This document shows positions 1 to 5,551 of a stretch of 5,709 nt of DNA, piece after piece. A program made the position numbers and the translations under genes. The stretch is taken from contig JAPLIW010000819.1 of assembly GCA_026388915.1 (NCBI GenBank), positions 1 to 5,709 on the forward strand. Reading direction: 5' to 3'. Below the pieces are notes generated by a model. That model worked only from the letters and a program-made list of their open reading frames with translations, was not told where the DNA came from and ran no database searches. Within the stretch, counting starts at the first letter, position 1. Each line of letters starts with the position of its first letter. Origin of the DNA: Deltaproteobacteria bacterium (GTDB taxonomy: Bacteria; Desulfobacterota; SM23-61).

Positions 1-90
1 ACCCTTAAATAGGCTTTAATATGATATACCTATTATGATACCTAATAAACCTAAATAAGTATAATAATAGTTAAAGGCAAAAGTCAATGA
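1..90. other. AT-rich non-coding stretch with short degenerate repeats
   Basis: No coding region can be supported here. The stretch is very AT-rich compared with the G-rich DNA that starts near 110. It contains related short words: ATGATATACCTA (21-32), ATGATACCTA (35-44) and AACCTAAATA (48-57). A TATAAT word lies at 60-65, but no -35 box stands at a suitable distance. The frame of the following transposase remnant is closed by a TGA at 88-90, so that gene does not continue upstream intact. The stretch may be ordinary intergenic DNA or the scar of an earlier deletion. Confidence 0.4.
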
Positions 91-442
91 TTTTTTGTTG
101 ACAGGTTTGTAGGGGGGCGAGATGAGGATCAGCAAAGAAGAGATAGAAGAGGCTATTGGGCCGGCCAGCGTGAGCATCGCCTCGCGGAGGGGGGAGGTTT
201 TTTTAAAGGGGAACCCGGGGGGGAAGGAGAGAATCTTGAAAACAGTCAGGAGAGGCTGGGGGAGAGAGGCGTTTTTGGGTATCAGCTTTCGATTCCGGAA
301 ATCGTCGCATGGGTCGTTTCCGATTTGGGAATATCAAAGAAATCAATCTATAGTGAAAATCGGAATCGGGAGGAATCTTTTGCGCGGGGGATCGTTGGGT
401 ATTTGGCGAGGCGTTTGACAGGGTATTCTTTAAAAATGATTT
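91..442 (+). pseudogene. C-terminal remnant of a Y1 (REP-associated, IS200-like) transposase, truncated by the IS
   Basis: The relevant frame uses codons beginning at 91, 94 and so on; it is not the ATG-started frame at 122-418. It is open from 91 into the IS and reads GYWAGQREHRLAEG (151-192), then LGERGVFGYQLS (256-291), IPEIVAWVVSDLGISKKSIY (292-351), and ARGIVGYLARRLTGYSLKMI (382-441). This pattern resembles the DnaA-like helix-turn-helix tail of Y1/REP-associated tyrosine transposases, where an ARxIVxYLxRRLTGxSLKEI block is usually followed by a few dozen more residues. Here the block stops at SLKMI, at the IS boundary (442/443), and the read-through ends at TAA 451-453. The N-terminal catalytic domain with its HUH and Tyr motifs is absent: a stop lies at 88-90 and no family sequence precedes about 118. 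Several homopolymer runs (G at 112-117, T at 198-204, G at 217-223) could be old slippage points. The family call is by recall of the motif; the truncation is seen directly. Confidence 0.7.
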
Positions 443-465
443 TGATAAAGTAAAAGTGACCCACT
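443..465 (+). repeat. IS21 left outer terminal repeat (L1)
   Basis: It begins TGATAAAGTAAAAGTGACCC and includes the core AAAAGTGACCCACT. It matches the reverse complement of the right outer repeat at 20 of 23 positions, with mismatches at positions 4, 7 and 9. The same core recurs at 475-502. In IS21-family elements such repeats are the binding sites of the IstA transposase, and the outermost one marks the cleavage end. Confidence 0.8.
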
Positions 466-474
466 AAAGGGCCT

Positions 475-502
475 TGTGATAACCGAAAAGTGACCCACCC
501 CC
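475..502 (+). repeat. IS21 left inner terminal repeat (L2)
   Basis: It begins TGTGATAACCGAAAAGTGAC and ends in a C-run. It matches the reverse complement of 2968-2995 at 25 of 28 positions and shares the GAAAAGTGACCCAC core with the outer repeats. A 9-base spacer (466-474) separates it from L1, whereas the two right-end repeats are directly adjacent. The left and right ends are therefore built differently. Confidence 0.75.
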
Positions 503-508
503 GGGAGC

Positions 509-551
509 CCTCTGCTAAGCTTTAGAGTCACGAAAGACTCGAAGGCAGAGG
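509..551 (+). promoter_or_regulatory. Leader hairpin overlapping the istA ribosome binding site
   Basis: CCTCTGC (509-515) pairs perfectly with GCAGAGG (545-551), and inside it GAGTC (525-529) pairs with GACTC (536-540) around the loop ACGAAA. The 3' arm takes in the first two bases of the GGAGG at 550-554, which is the likely Shine-Dalgarno site of istA, 7 bases before its ATG. A transcript entering from outside the IS would carry both arms and could fold to hide part of the site; a transcript starting within the stem would not. The pairing is seen directly. The regulatory role is inference, by analogy with other insertion sequences that limit transposase translation from read-through RNA. 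Confidence 0.45.
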
Positions 552-561
552 AGGAGAAAGG

Positions 562-2094
562 ATGCTGGGGATGGATCAGTACGAGATGATCAGGACGGCG
601 CATCGGAAGTATGGGAAAGGGATCCGGAAGTTGGCCCGGGAGTTTGGGCATCACCGCAAGACAATCCGGAAGATATTGGCCGGGGAGGAACCGCGATATA
701 GGCGGGAGAGAGAAGTGGGGAACCCGGTCATGGATAGCGTAGCAGGAATGTTACAGAAGTGGTTAGAGGAGGATTTAGAGAACCCGAAGAAGCAGCGGCA
801 CACGGCGCGGCGGATCTATACGCGGTTGGCAGAGGAGCATGGGTTTTCGGGGGCGGAGTCCACAGTGCGCCGATGGGTCCGACAGTGCAAAGCGGATTTA
901 GGATACAGGCGGGAGGCGGCGGTGATTCCGCTTTCGCCGGAGGTGGCCCGGGAGGCGGAAGTAGACTGGGGGCAGGCCTGGGTGGTGATGAATGGAGAGA
1001 AGCGGGAGGTGAAGTTATTTTGCATGCGGTCGCGGTATTCGGGGAAGATCTTTGTCCGGGCCTATGCCTGGGAAAGACAAGAGATGTTTTTTGATGGTCA
1101 CCTGGCAGCATTTCCGTATTTTGGCGGGGTCTTCCCGGTGCTGGTTTACGACAATTTAACGGTTGCCGTGCAGGCGGTTTTGCGGGGAAAGCGGCGGCGG
1201 GAGCAGGAGCGGTTTGTGTCCTTCCGGAGTTATTACACTTTTGAAGCGCGGTACTGCAACCCCGGGAAGGGGAATGAAAAGGGAGGAGTTGAAGGGGGTG
1301 TGGGCTATGCCCGGCGGAATTTTTTGGTTCCCTTGCCAAAGGTAGAGAGTTTTGAGGAACTGAACCGGTTCTTACTGGAAAGATGTGTGGAACACAGTGG
1401 AAAGAGATTAGAATCGCGGGAAGATAGGCGGACGATCGAGGAGCGGCATGAAGAGGAGAGAGGGCGGTTATTGCCCTTGCCGGGAAACCCGTTTGAAAAC
1501 CTCAAACTCGTGCCGGTGCGGATCAGCCGATACCAGACGGCGCAAGTGGACCGGAACCGGTATTCGGTGCCCACGGCGTACGTGGGGCGCAGGTTATGGG
1601 CGCACGTGGGGTGCTGGACCGTCAGCCTGTATGATGGAAACCGGAAAATAGCGGAACATCTTCGGGTATTTGGGAATAGCAAGTGGCAGATTGATCCTTT
1701 GCATTACCTGGGGTTGATTGGGGAACGGGTGGGGGCGTTTGATAGTGCTCGAGCCATCTGCCAGTGGCGGCCGAGTTGGCCCGGGTGCTACGAGGAGATG
1801 TTAAACAAGCTGGTGGCGCGGCAAGGGGATAACCGAGGGAAACGGGAGTTCGTGCGCATCCTGCAACTTCATCAGGATTATCCAGCCGGGGCGGTGGAAG
1901 AAGCGGTTGGGGAGACAGTGGCCTGCGGGGCGTTCAGCTATGACGCGGTGAAGCACGTACTTAGGATGAAGGAAGGAAGATCTGCGGAGGTGTCGCCCCT
2001 GCCGGAAGATCTGATTCCGGGAATAACGGATCGGAGAATAGAGATCAGCGACGTGAGGCGGTATGGCGCCCTGCTGGAAGGGGGCGTGACATGA
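562..2094 (+). CDS. istA: IS21-family transposase IstA (DDE integrase-type)
   Basis: This 510-residue protein cuts and joins the IS ends, working with IstB. An N-terminal helix-turn-helix region lies at about residues 4-40 (IRKLAREFGHHRKTIRKIL) and a second DNA-binding segment at about 80-110 (RRIYTRLAEEHG...STVRRWV). The RNase H-like catalytic core follows, with the acidic triad readable as D135 (EVDWGQ), D197 (VYDNLT) and E244 in KGGVEGGVGYARRNFL. The remaining part, including SRYQTAQVDRNRYSVP near 322-337 and VRRYGALL near the end, is the usual IstA C-terminal region. The length is normal for the family and there is no internal stop or frameshift. ATG 562 is preferred because GGAGG (550-554) stands 7 bases upstream; a second ATG at 571 is also possible. 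The gene overlaps istB by four bases (ATGA), which suggests translational coupling. A leader hairpin touches its ribosome binding site. Confidence 0.95.
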   Translation: MLGMDQYEMIRTAHRKYGKGIRKLAREFGHHRKTIRKILAGEEPRYRREREVGNPVMDSVAGMLQKWLEEDLENPKKQRHTARRIYTRLAEEHGFSGAESTVRRWVRQCKADLGYRREAAVIPLSPEVAREAEVDWGQAWVVMNGEKREVKLFCMRSRYSGKIFVRAYAWERQEMFFDGHLAAFPYFGGVFPVLVYDNLTVAVQAVLRGKRRREQERFVSFRSYYTFEARYCNPGKGNEKGGVEGGVGYARRNFLVPLPKVESFEELNRFLLERCVEHSGKRLESREDRRTIEERHEEERGRLLPLPGNPFENLKLVPVRISRYQTAQVDRNRYSVPTAYVGRRLWAHVGCWTVSLYDGNRKIAEHLRVFGNSKWQIDPLHYLGLIGERVGAFDSARAICQWRPSWPGCYEEMLNKLVARQGDNRGKREFVRILQLHQDYPAGAVEEAVGETVACGAFSYDAVKHVLRMKEGRSAEVSPLPEDLIPGITDRRIEISDVRRYGALLEGGVT

Positions 2095-2945
2095 ATGACG
2101 CGGCAGAACGGATGTTGTTGGACAGTTCCCTTCGGCAGTTGAAACTACCGGCGATGCTGCGAGATTACGGGGAATGTTCCCGCCAGTCCCGAGAATCTGG
2201 GGATAGTTATGAGAGTTTTCTTTTGGCGTTAACGACGCGGGAGGTAGAGCAGCGGCAGGACCGGCAGCTGCAGCGGCGGATGCGGGAGGCGCATTTTCCG
2301 TATCTGAAGACCCTGGAGAAAACGGATCTGGGAAAATGGGTTGGGCTGAGCGCGCTGAAGGTGCGGGAATACGCGGAGTGCGGCTATATTGCGCAGAAGG
2401 AAAATATTGTCATCTTGGGCAAGCATGGGACGGGCAAGACCCACGCGGCCATCGCCTTCGGCCTGGAAGCGTGCCGCAAAGGTTACCGGGTGTTATTCAC
2501 CACCGCGGCCGATTTGGTCAATACTTTGGTAGAGGCGCGGGAAGAGAAGCAGTTGAAACGTTTCCTTTTGCGGATGGCCAAATACTCGCTATTGATCGTG
2601 GACGAACTGGGCTACCTGCCTTTTTCGCGGGAGGGGTCTCAGTTGCTCTTCCAGGTGTTCTCCCAGCGGTACGAGCAGGGATCGCTCCTGGTGACCACCA
2701 ATTTGCCTTTTCCGCAGTGGACCGGTGTTTTCGAGGACGTAAACCTGACGGCGGCTCTCCTGGATCGCCTGACCCATCATTGTCACATCCTCCAGTTTGA
2801 CTGGGAAAGTATCCGCCTAACGGAGAGCTTAAAGGGTAAAAATCGGACGCGACAAAAATCAGAAAATCGCGAAGTGGCTGCCACTTCGGCCCCTGCGGGG
2901 CCTAAAAAGGATATAAATCAAGATGGGTCCCCATACCCATCTTGA
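2091..2945 (+). CDS. istB: IS21-family AAA+ ATPase helper IstB
   Basis: IstB is a DnaC-like AAA+ ATPase that assembles on DNA, helps select the target site and stimulates IstA. An N-terminal helical region (about 1-100) precedes the ATPase domain. Walker A is GKHGTGKT (110-117), where KH stands in the two positions more often occupied by PP or PT. Walker B is LLIVDELGYLP (167-177), the sensor-1 region is VTTNLPF (201-207) and a likely arginine-finger segment is LLDRLTHH (223-230). Start ATG 2091 overlaps the istA stop (ATGA), and GGAAGGGGG at 2076-2084 within istA is a good ribosome binding site. The conserved fold seems to end near residue 248 (RLTESLKG). The last 36 or so residues (KNRTRQKS... 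to PYPS) look low-complexity and are encoded by three consecutive DNA hairpins, so this tail is probably a by-product of DNA structure and not a functional domain. The reading frame is otherwise intact. Confidence 0.95.
   Translation: MNDAAERMLLDSSLRQLKLPAMLRDYGECSRQSRESGDSYESFLLALTTREVEQRQDRQLQRRMREAHFPYLKTLEKTDLGKWVGLSALKVREYAECGYIAQKENIVILGKHGTGKTHAAIAFGLEACRKGYRVLFTTAADLVNTLVEAREEKQLKRFLLRMAKYSLLIVDELGYLPFSREGSQLLFQVFSQRYEQGSLLVTTNLPFPQWTGVFEDVNLTAALLDRLTHHCHILQFDWESIRLTESLKGKNRTRQKSENREVAATSAPAGPKKDINQDGSPYPS
2870..2902. repeat. Two adjacent perfect hairpins inside the istB 3' end
   Basis: CGAAGTGGC (2870-2878) is followed after one base by its exact complement GCCACTTCG (2880-2888). 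It abuts GGCCCC (2888-2893), which pairs with GGGGCC (2897-2902) around the loop TGC. Both stems are perfect, and they lie in the part of istB that codes the non-conserved tail. No T-run follows on the plus strand, so neither is a classical intrinsic terminator for istAB. They may fold in the transcript or the DNA, or be remnants of a small inserted palindromic repeat. Confidence 0.6.
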
Positions 2946-2954
2946 TTTATCCTT
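2904..2954 (-). terminator. Long inverted repeat, possible terminator for antisense transcription entering the IS
   Basis: The arms at 2907-2928 and 2935-2954 are complementary over 20 base pairs, broken only by a 2-base TA bulge in the left arm, with loop CCCCAT (2929-2934). On the minus strand the stem is followed directly by a T-run (complement of the A-run 2904-2908), which is the layout of a Rho-independent terminator for transcripts running from the right flank into istB. On the plus strand the stem is followed by CTATCTATT, without a good T-run. It overlaps the istB stop codon (2943-2945) and lies just inside the right-end repeats. The structure is seen; the function is inferred. Confidence 0.5.
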
Positions 2955-2967
2955 CTATCTATTAAAG

Positions 2968-2995
2968 GGGGGTGGGGCCCTTTTCCGTTATCACA
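2968..2995 (-). repeat. IS21 right inner terminal repeat (R2)
   Basis: Its reverse complement begins TGTGATAACGGAAAAGGGCC and ends in a C-run, matching L2 (475-502) at 25 of 28 positions. It abuts the outer repeat R1 with one shared base and no spacer. Its core reads GGGCCCCAC where the other three copies read GTGACCCAC, so it is the most diverged of the four copies. Confidence 0.75.
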
Positions 2996-3017
2996 GTGGG
3001 TCACTTTTCCGTTGTCA
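2995..3017 (-). repeat. IS21 right outer terminal repeat (R1)
   Basis: Its reverse complement begins TGACAACGGAAAAGTGACCC and matches L1 (443-465) at 20 of 23 positions. The plus-strand end TTGTCA (3012-3017) is one base from a consensus -35 box and faces outward toward asnB. No good -10 box lies 16-18 bases further on, so I do not call a promoter. The next base belongs to asnB coding sequence. Confidence 0.8.
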
Positions 3018-4357
3018 TTCGCATACCGGCTCCCATGACCATTTTCAAAAAGATCAGGAAATTGTTGCCAGGACATTTTCTTTGCGTTGAGAACGGAGAT
3101 ATTCGGATTCAACAATATTGGGACATCGAATTCAAACCAAATCGCGAGATGAGCGAAGATGACTTTATCGAAGGCTTTATGCAACTTTTAAGAGAATCCG
3201 TAGGCATGCACCTCATGAACGAAGTGCCTCTGGGAGTTTTCTTAAGCGGCGGGACCGATTCCCAGCACAGTCGTAGCCCTGATGAGCAAGGTAGGCAACG
3301 AACCCGTGAACACCGTTTCCATAGGATTTGGCGGAGATACGGGTGGGTATATCGATGAAAGATCATACGCCCACAGAGTGGCATCTCGATACGGTACTCG
3401 GCATACGGAAGATGAGGTACTACCTGTTTTTCAAAATCTTACTGAAACAATTATTGGCGCTATAGACGAACCGCTGGCGGACGATTCTACCATTCCTAGT
3501 TATTTCGTGTGCAAAGCGGCGAAGCAACAAGTAACAGTGGCCCTTTCGGGATTGGGTGTGGATGAGAATTTCGGTGGCTACGAACGTTATTTAGGATTTG
3601 CTCTAAGTAGAATTTATGAGAGAATTCCCCATTTTATTCGCGAGAATGCCATTTGCAAGGTGATTGAGAGACTTCCAGAAAGGGCGATGGCCACTATACA
3701 GTAAACCATATAAAAACCTTCGCTCGTTTTGCTTCCCTATCGCCGGGTCGCCGTTATTTTGGGTATCTATCCAGGATGAACGGGGAAATGAACCTCTCTG
3801 CGGAACCCAACAGATTTCTTCAGCCTATGGAGACATGTCGGGACATGATCCTGTCCTATTTCAACTCCTGGCAGGGTGAAGACGATCTCAATCGTGTTTT
3901 TTATTGCGACATGAAGACGTATCTCCCCGAAGATATATTGGCCGTTACTGACCGATGAGCATGCATCATTCGCTGGAGGTGAGAGTTCCCTTTTTGGATC
4001 ACAAACTGGTTGAATTCTGTGCTACAATTCCTCCCGAGATGAAAATAAAGGGCTTTCAAAAGAAATATTTGCTGAAAAAGGCAACCAAGAATCTGCTGCC
4101 CAAGGGGTCATCAGGCATCGGAAACAGGGCTTCGTTAGCCCTATGACCCGTTGGCTTCAAACAGACCTCAAGATTTATGTATCGGACGCCCTTTCAAAAA
4201 AAATCTTCAAAGGCACGGATTATTTAACCCAAGAACCATCCAAACATTACCTACGGAGCACCTAACCGGCAAGCAAATCCATGATACCTTAATATGGTCA
4301 CTTGTTGTTCTTCAGACATGGTTTGACCTCTACGTTGAAAATAATAAAAACCGTTGA
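3018..4357 (+). pseudogene. asnB: AsnB-type asparagine synthase (glutamine-hydrolysing), 5'-truncated and multiply frameshifted
   Basis: The intact family (about 600-650 residues) joins an N-terminal class II glutaminase to a C-terminal ATP-dependent synthetase; such homologues are frequent in exopolysaccharide clusters. Here the N-terminal glutaminase, roughly the first 180 residues, is missing. Family sequence starts at the IS edge with IPAPMTIFKKIRKLLPGH. The synthetase domain can be followed through five single-base shifts: one extra C in the run at 3261-3263, then one base lost near 3684-3686, 3953-3955, 4104-4107 (G-run) and 4236-4238. The net change is -3, so the original frame is regained. 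Joining the pieces gives SGGTDS (3245-3262, the ATP pyrophosphatase loop, usually SGGIDS), SGLGVDENFGGYERY (3546-3590, usually GGDELF), MSMHHSLEVRVPFLDHKLVEF (from 3955), RHRKQGFVSPMTRWL, then LTGKQIHDTLIWSL near the end at TGA 4355-4357. No full-length product can be made. The changed GGDE motif agrees with lost function. Confidence 0.9.
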
Positions 4358-4387
4358 AAGAATCCTCATTCCGATTACTATTATAAT
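4354..4387 (+). promoter_or_regulatory. Weak promoter-like sequence before the deacetylase-like gene
   Basis: TTGAAA (4354-4359) is followed after 16 bases by TACTAT (4376-4381); a perfect TATAAT lies at 4382-4387, but at 22 bases from TTGAAA. It overlaps the end of the asnB pseudogene and touches the first possible ATG at 4388. If TATAAT is used, transcription would start inside the 5' end of the reading frame and translation would have to begin at ATG 4415. AT-rich DNA yields such words by chance, so this is tentative. Confidence 0.25.
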
Positions 4388-5551
4388 ATGAAAAGAAGGA
4401 TCATCAATTTGAAGATGCCATGGAAACGCTTATTGGTGATCACCCCAATCCTGATTGCCCTGCTTTATATGGCCAAGGGGGCTTACACCATTATAAAGTG
4501 GCAGGCCTATATTTGGTTCCCATCGTACATATCGTCTCAACTCAACCATCGAGAAGAGGTGTCAGATAAACAAAAGCATGTTATATTTATCATGGTTGAT
4601 CACTATGAACCGGGGAAGGGCGAGCAAGGGGTTAGAATCAATGAGAGCTGGCTAGAAAAGTTTCGATTGACTGCCGATAAACACTTTGATTCCTTTGGGA
4701 ATCGTTTCCGTTATACGTGGTTTTATCCATATGAGCACCGCAATGAAGAAGTACTTAGAAGTTTATCTGAAATGGCATTCAAAGGATATGGCGAGGTAGA
4801 GTTACACTGGCACCATCCTCCTGCAACTTCCACTGAATTCCCTAAAATGCTGGACGAAGCCCTTCAATGGTTCCGGAAATACGGAGCTTTTGTTCCATGT
4901 GAGGCTAATCCGGCTGTCCATTTTGCATTCATTCATGGAAATTGGGCGTTAGACAATTCACAGCCAAGATGTGGCGTGAATAATGAGTTGCAAATATTAT
5001 TGGACCATGGTTGCTATGCAGATTTCACTTTTTCAACGATTGGAACCCCATCTCAGCCCCGAAAAATCAACTCAATTTATTACGTTTTTGACACTCCAGA
5101 CCCCAAGTCTTATGACACAGGCATTGATGCAGAGGTGGGAAAGAGGTTTGATGGTCAGTTGATGATTTTTGAAGGTCCAATAGCATTTGAATTTAAGTCT
5201 ATGGGGCTGGAGTTTGGTGCTGTCGAGTCATATGCCATTCCCACTCCAAAGAGAATTAACTGCTGGATCGACGCAAACATTCATGTCAAGGGGCGGCCAG
5301 AATGGGTTTTTATAAAAGTGTATTCTCATGGTGTCCAAAGTTCGAATGCCATCTTAGACCGTCACTTTGATCTTATGCTGCAATCTCTTGAAGAAATTTG
5401 CAAAAGGCGTTTGATATCATTGCATTATATGAGCACTCGCGAAGGTTACAATGTTGTCAAGGCCGCTGAGGAGGGAAAAGAGGGTAACCCGGAGAATTAT
5501 AGGGACTATCGCGTTTCGAAACCTTGTAATATGGTGAGAATGTATAGATAG
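4388..5551 (+). CDS. Membrane-anchored polysaccharide deacetylase-like protein (exopolysaccharide cluster)
   Basis: This 387-residue protein begins with a basic stretch (K2, R3, R4, K13, R14) and one hydrophobic segment at about 15-36 without a clear signal-peptidase site. A single anchor with the main domain outside the cytoplasmic membrane is expected. The domain has His/Asp-rich motifs recalling the glycoside hydrolase/deacetylase barrel (CE4-like) superfamily: VDHYEPG (70-76), ELHWHHP (138-144), FIHGNWALDNS (181-191) with CGVNNEL (195-201), VYSHGVQ (311-317) and SLHYMSTREGYNVVKAAEEG (344-363). D71, H72, H140, H142 and H314 are candidate metal or catalytic ligands by inference. The classical NodB TFDDG motif is not seen, so the enzyme activity is unproven. 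The start is uncertain: ATG 4388 has no clear ribosome binding site, while ATG 4415 (residue 10) has AAGGA at 4396-4400, rather far upstream. The gene lies 30 bases after the asnB pseudogene in the same direction, an arrangement suggesting a former surface-polysaccharide operon. The frame is fully open, in contrast to asnB. Confidence 0.7.
   Translation: MKRRIINLKMPWKRLLVITPILIALLYMAKGAYTIIKWQAYIWFPSYISSQLNHREEVSDKQKHVIFIMVDHYEPGKGEQGVRINESWLEKFRLTADKHFDSFGNRFRYTWFYPYEHRNEEVLRSLSEMAFKGYGEVELHWHHPPATSTEFPKMLDEALQWFRKYGAFVPCEANPAVHFAFIHGNWALDNSQPRCGVNNELQILLDHGCYADFTFSTIGTPSQPRKINSIYYVFDTPDPKSYDTGIDAEVGKRFDGQLMIFEGPIAFEFKSMGLEFGAVESYAIPTPKRINCWIDANIHVKGRPEWVFIKVYSHGVQSSNAILDRHFDLMLQSLEEICKRRLISLHYMSTREGYNVVKAAEEGKEGNPENYRDYRVSKPCNMVRMYR

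Larger units (their letters stand above)
443..3017 (+). mobile_element. IS21-family insertion sequence, complete element of about 2575 bp
   Basis: The element carries istA and istB in the family order with a 4-base overlap. It is bounded by matching ends: the 23 bases at 443-465 match the reverse complement of 2995-3017 at 20 of 23 positions. The ends read TGATAA... on the left and ...TTGTCA on the right, so they have the TG...CA form usual for IS21. A second, internal repeat pair (475-502 and the reverse complement of 2968-2995) matches at 25 of 28 positions; multiple terminal repeats are typical of IS21-family ends. Both genes are open and keep their catalytic motifs, so the element may be active. 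The family normally makes a 4-8 bp target duplication. None is visible: the left flank ends AATGATTT and the right flank begins TTCGCATA. The two flanks also belong to different genes. The exact ends could shift by a few bases. Confidence 0.9.

Noticed and set aside
98..125. TTGACA at 98-103 as a promoter for the left flank
   Set aside because: The -35 box is perfect, but the positions 16-18 bases downstream are G-rich and carry no -10-like word.
122..418. 98-residue ATG-started reading frame in the left flank
   Set aside because: It has no recognisable motif, whereas the adjacent frame over the same DNA carries the Y1 transposase tail up to the IS edge. It is an out-of-frame overlap.
728..1339. 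203-residue minus-strand frame opposite istA
   Set aside because: It is Pro/Ser/Ala-rich and lies wholly inside istA. It reflects the GC-rich codon pattern of istA on the other strand; no motif or ribosome binding site supports it.
2336..2800. 154-residue plus-strand frame inside istB
   Set aside because: It lies wholly within istB, whose frame carries Walker A, Walker B and the arginine-finger segment. The alternative frame has no family features.
436..3024. Possible extension of the IS ends (ATG 436-438 against CAT 3022-3024)
   Set aside because: Only three bases agree, with mismatches between them and the established ends, and both flanking words fit the truncated genes. This is most likely chance.
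3012..3040. Outward promoter made by the IS right end (TTGTCA) with asnB DNA
   Set aside because: No reasonable -10 box is found at the needed distance in 3033-3041; only the -35-like word is present.
2918..3184. 88-residue minus-strand frame across the IS right end
   Set aside because: It spans the hairpin, the terminal repeats and antisense asnB DNA, and has no protein features of its own.
2972..3358. GTG-started fusion frame from the IS right end into asnB
   Set aside because: The first 15 or so codons are IS terminal repeat, there is no spaced ribosome binding site, and the frame leaves AsnB sequence after SGGTDS because of the extra C. It is a by-product of the junction.
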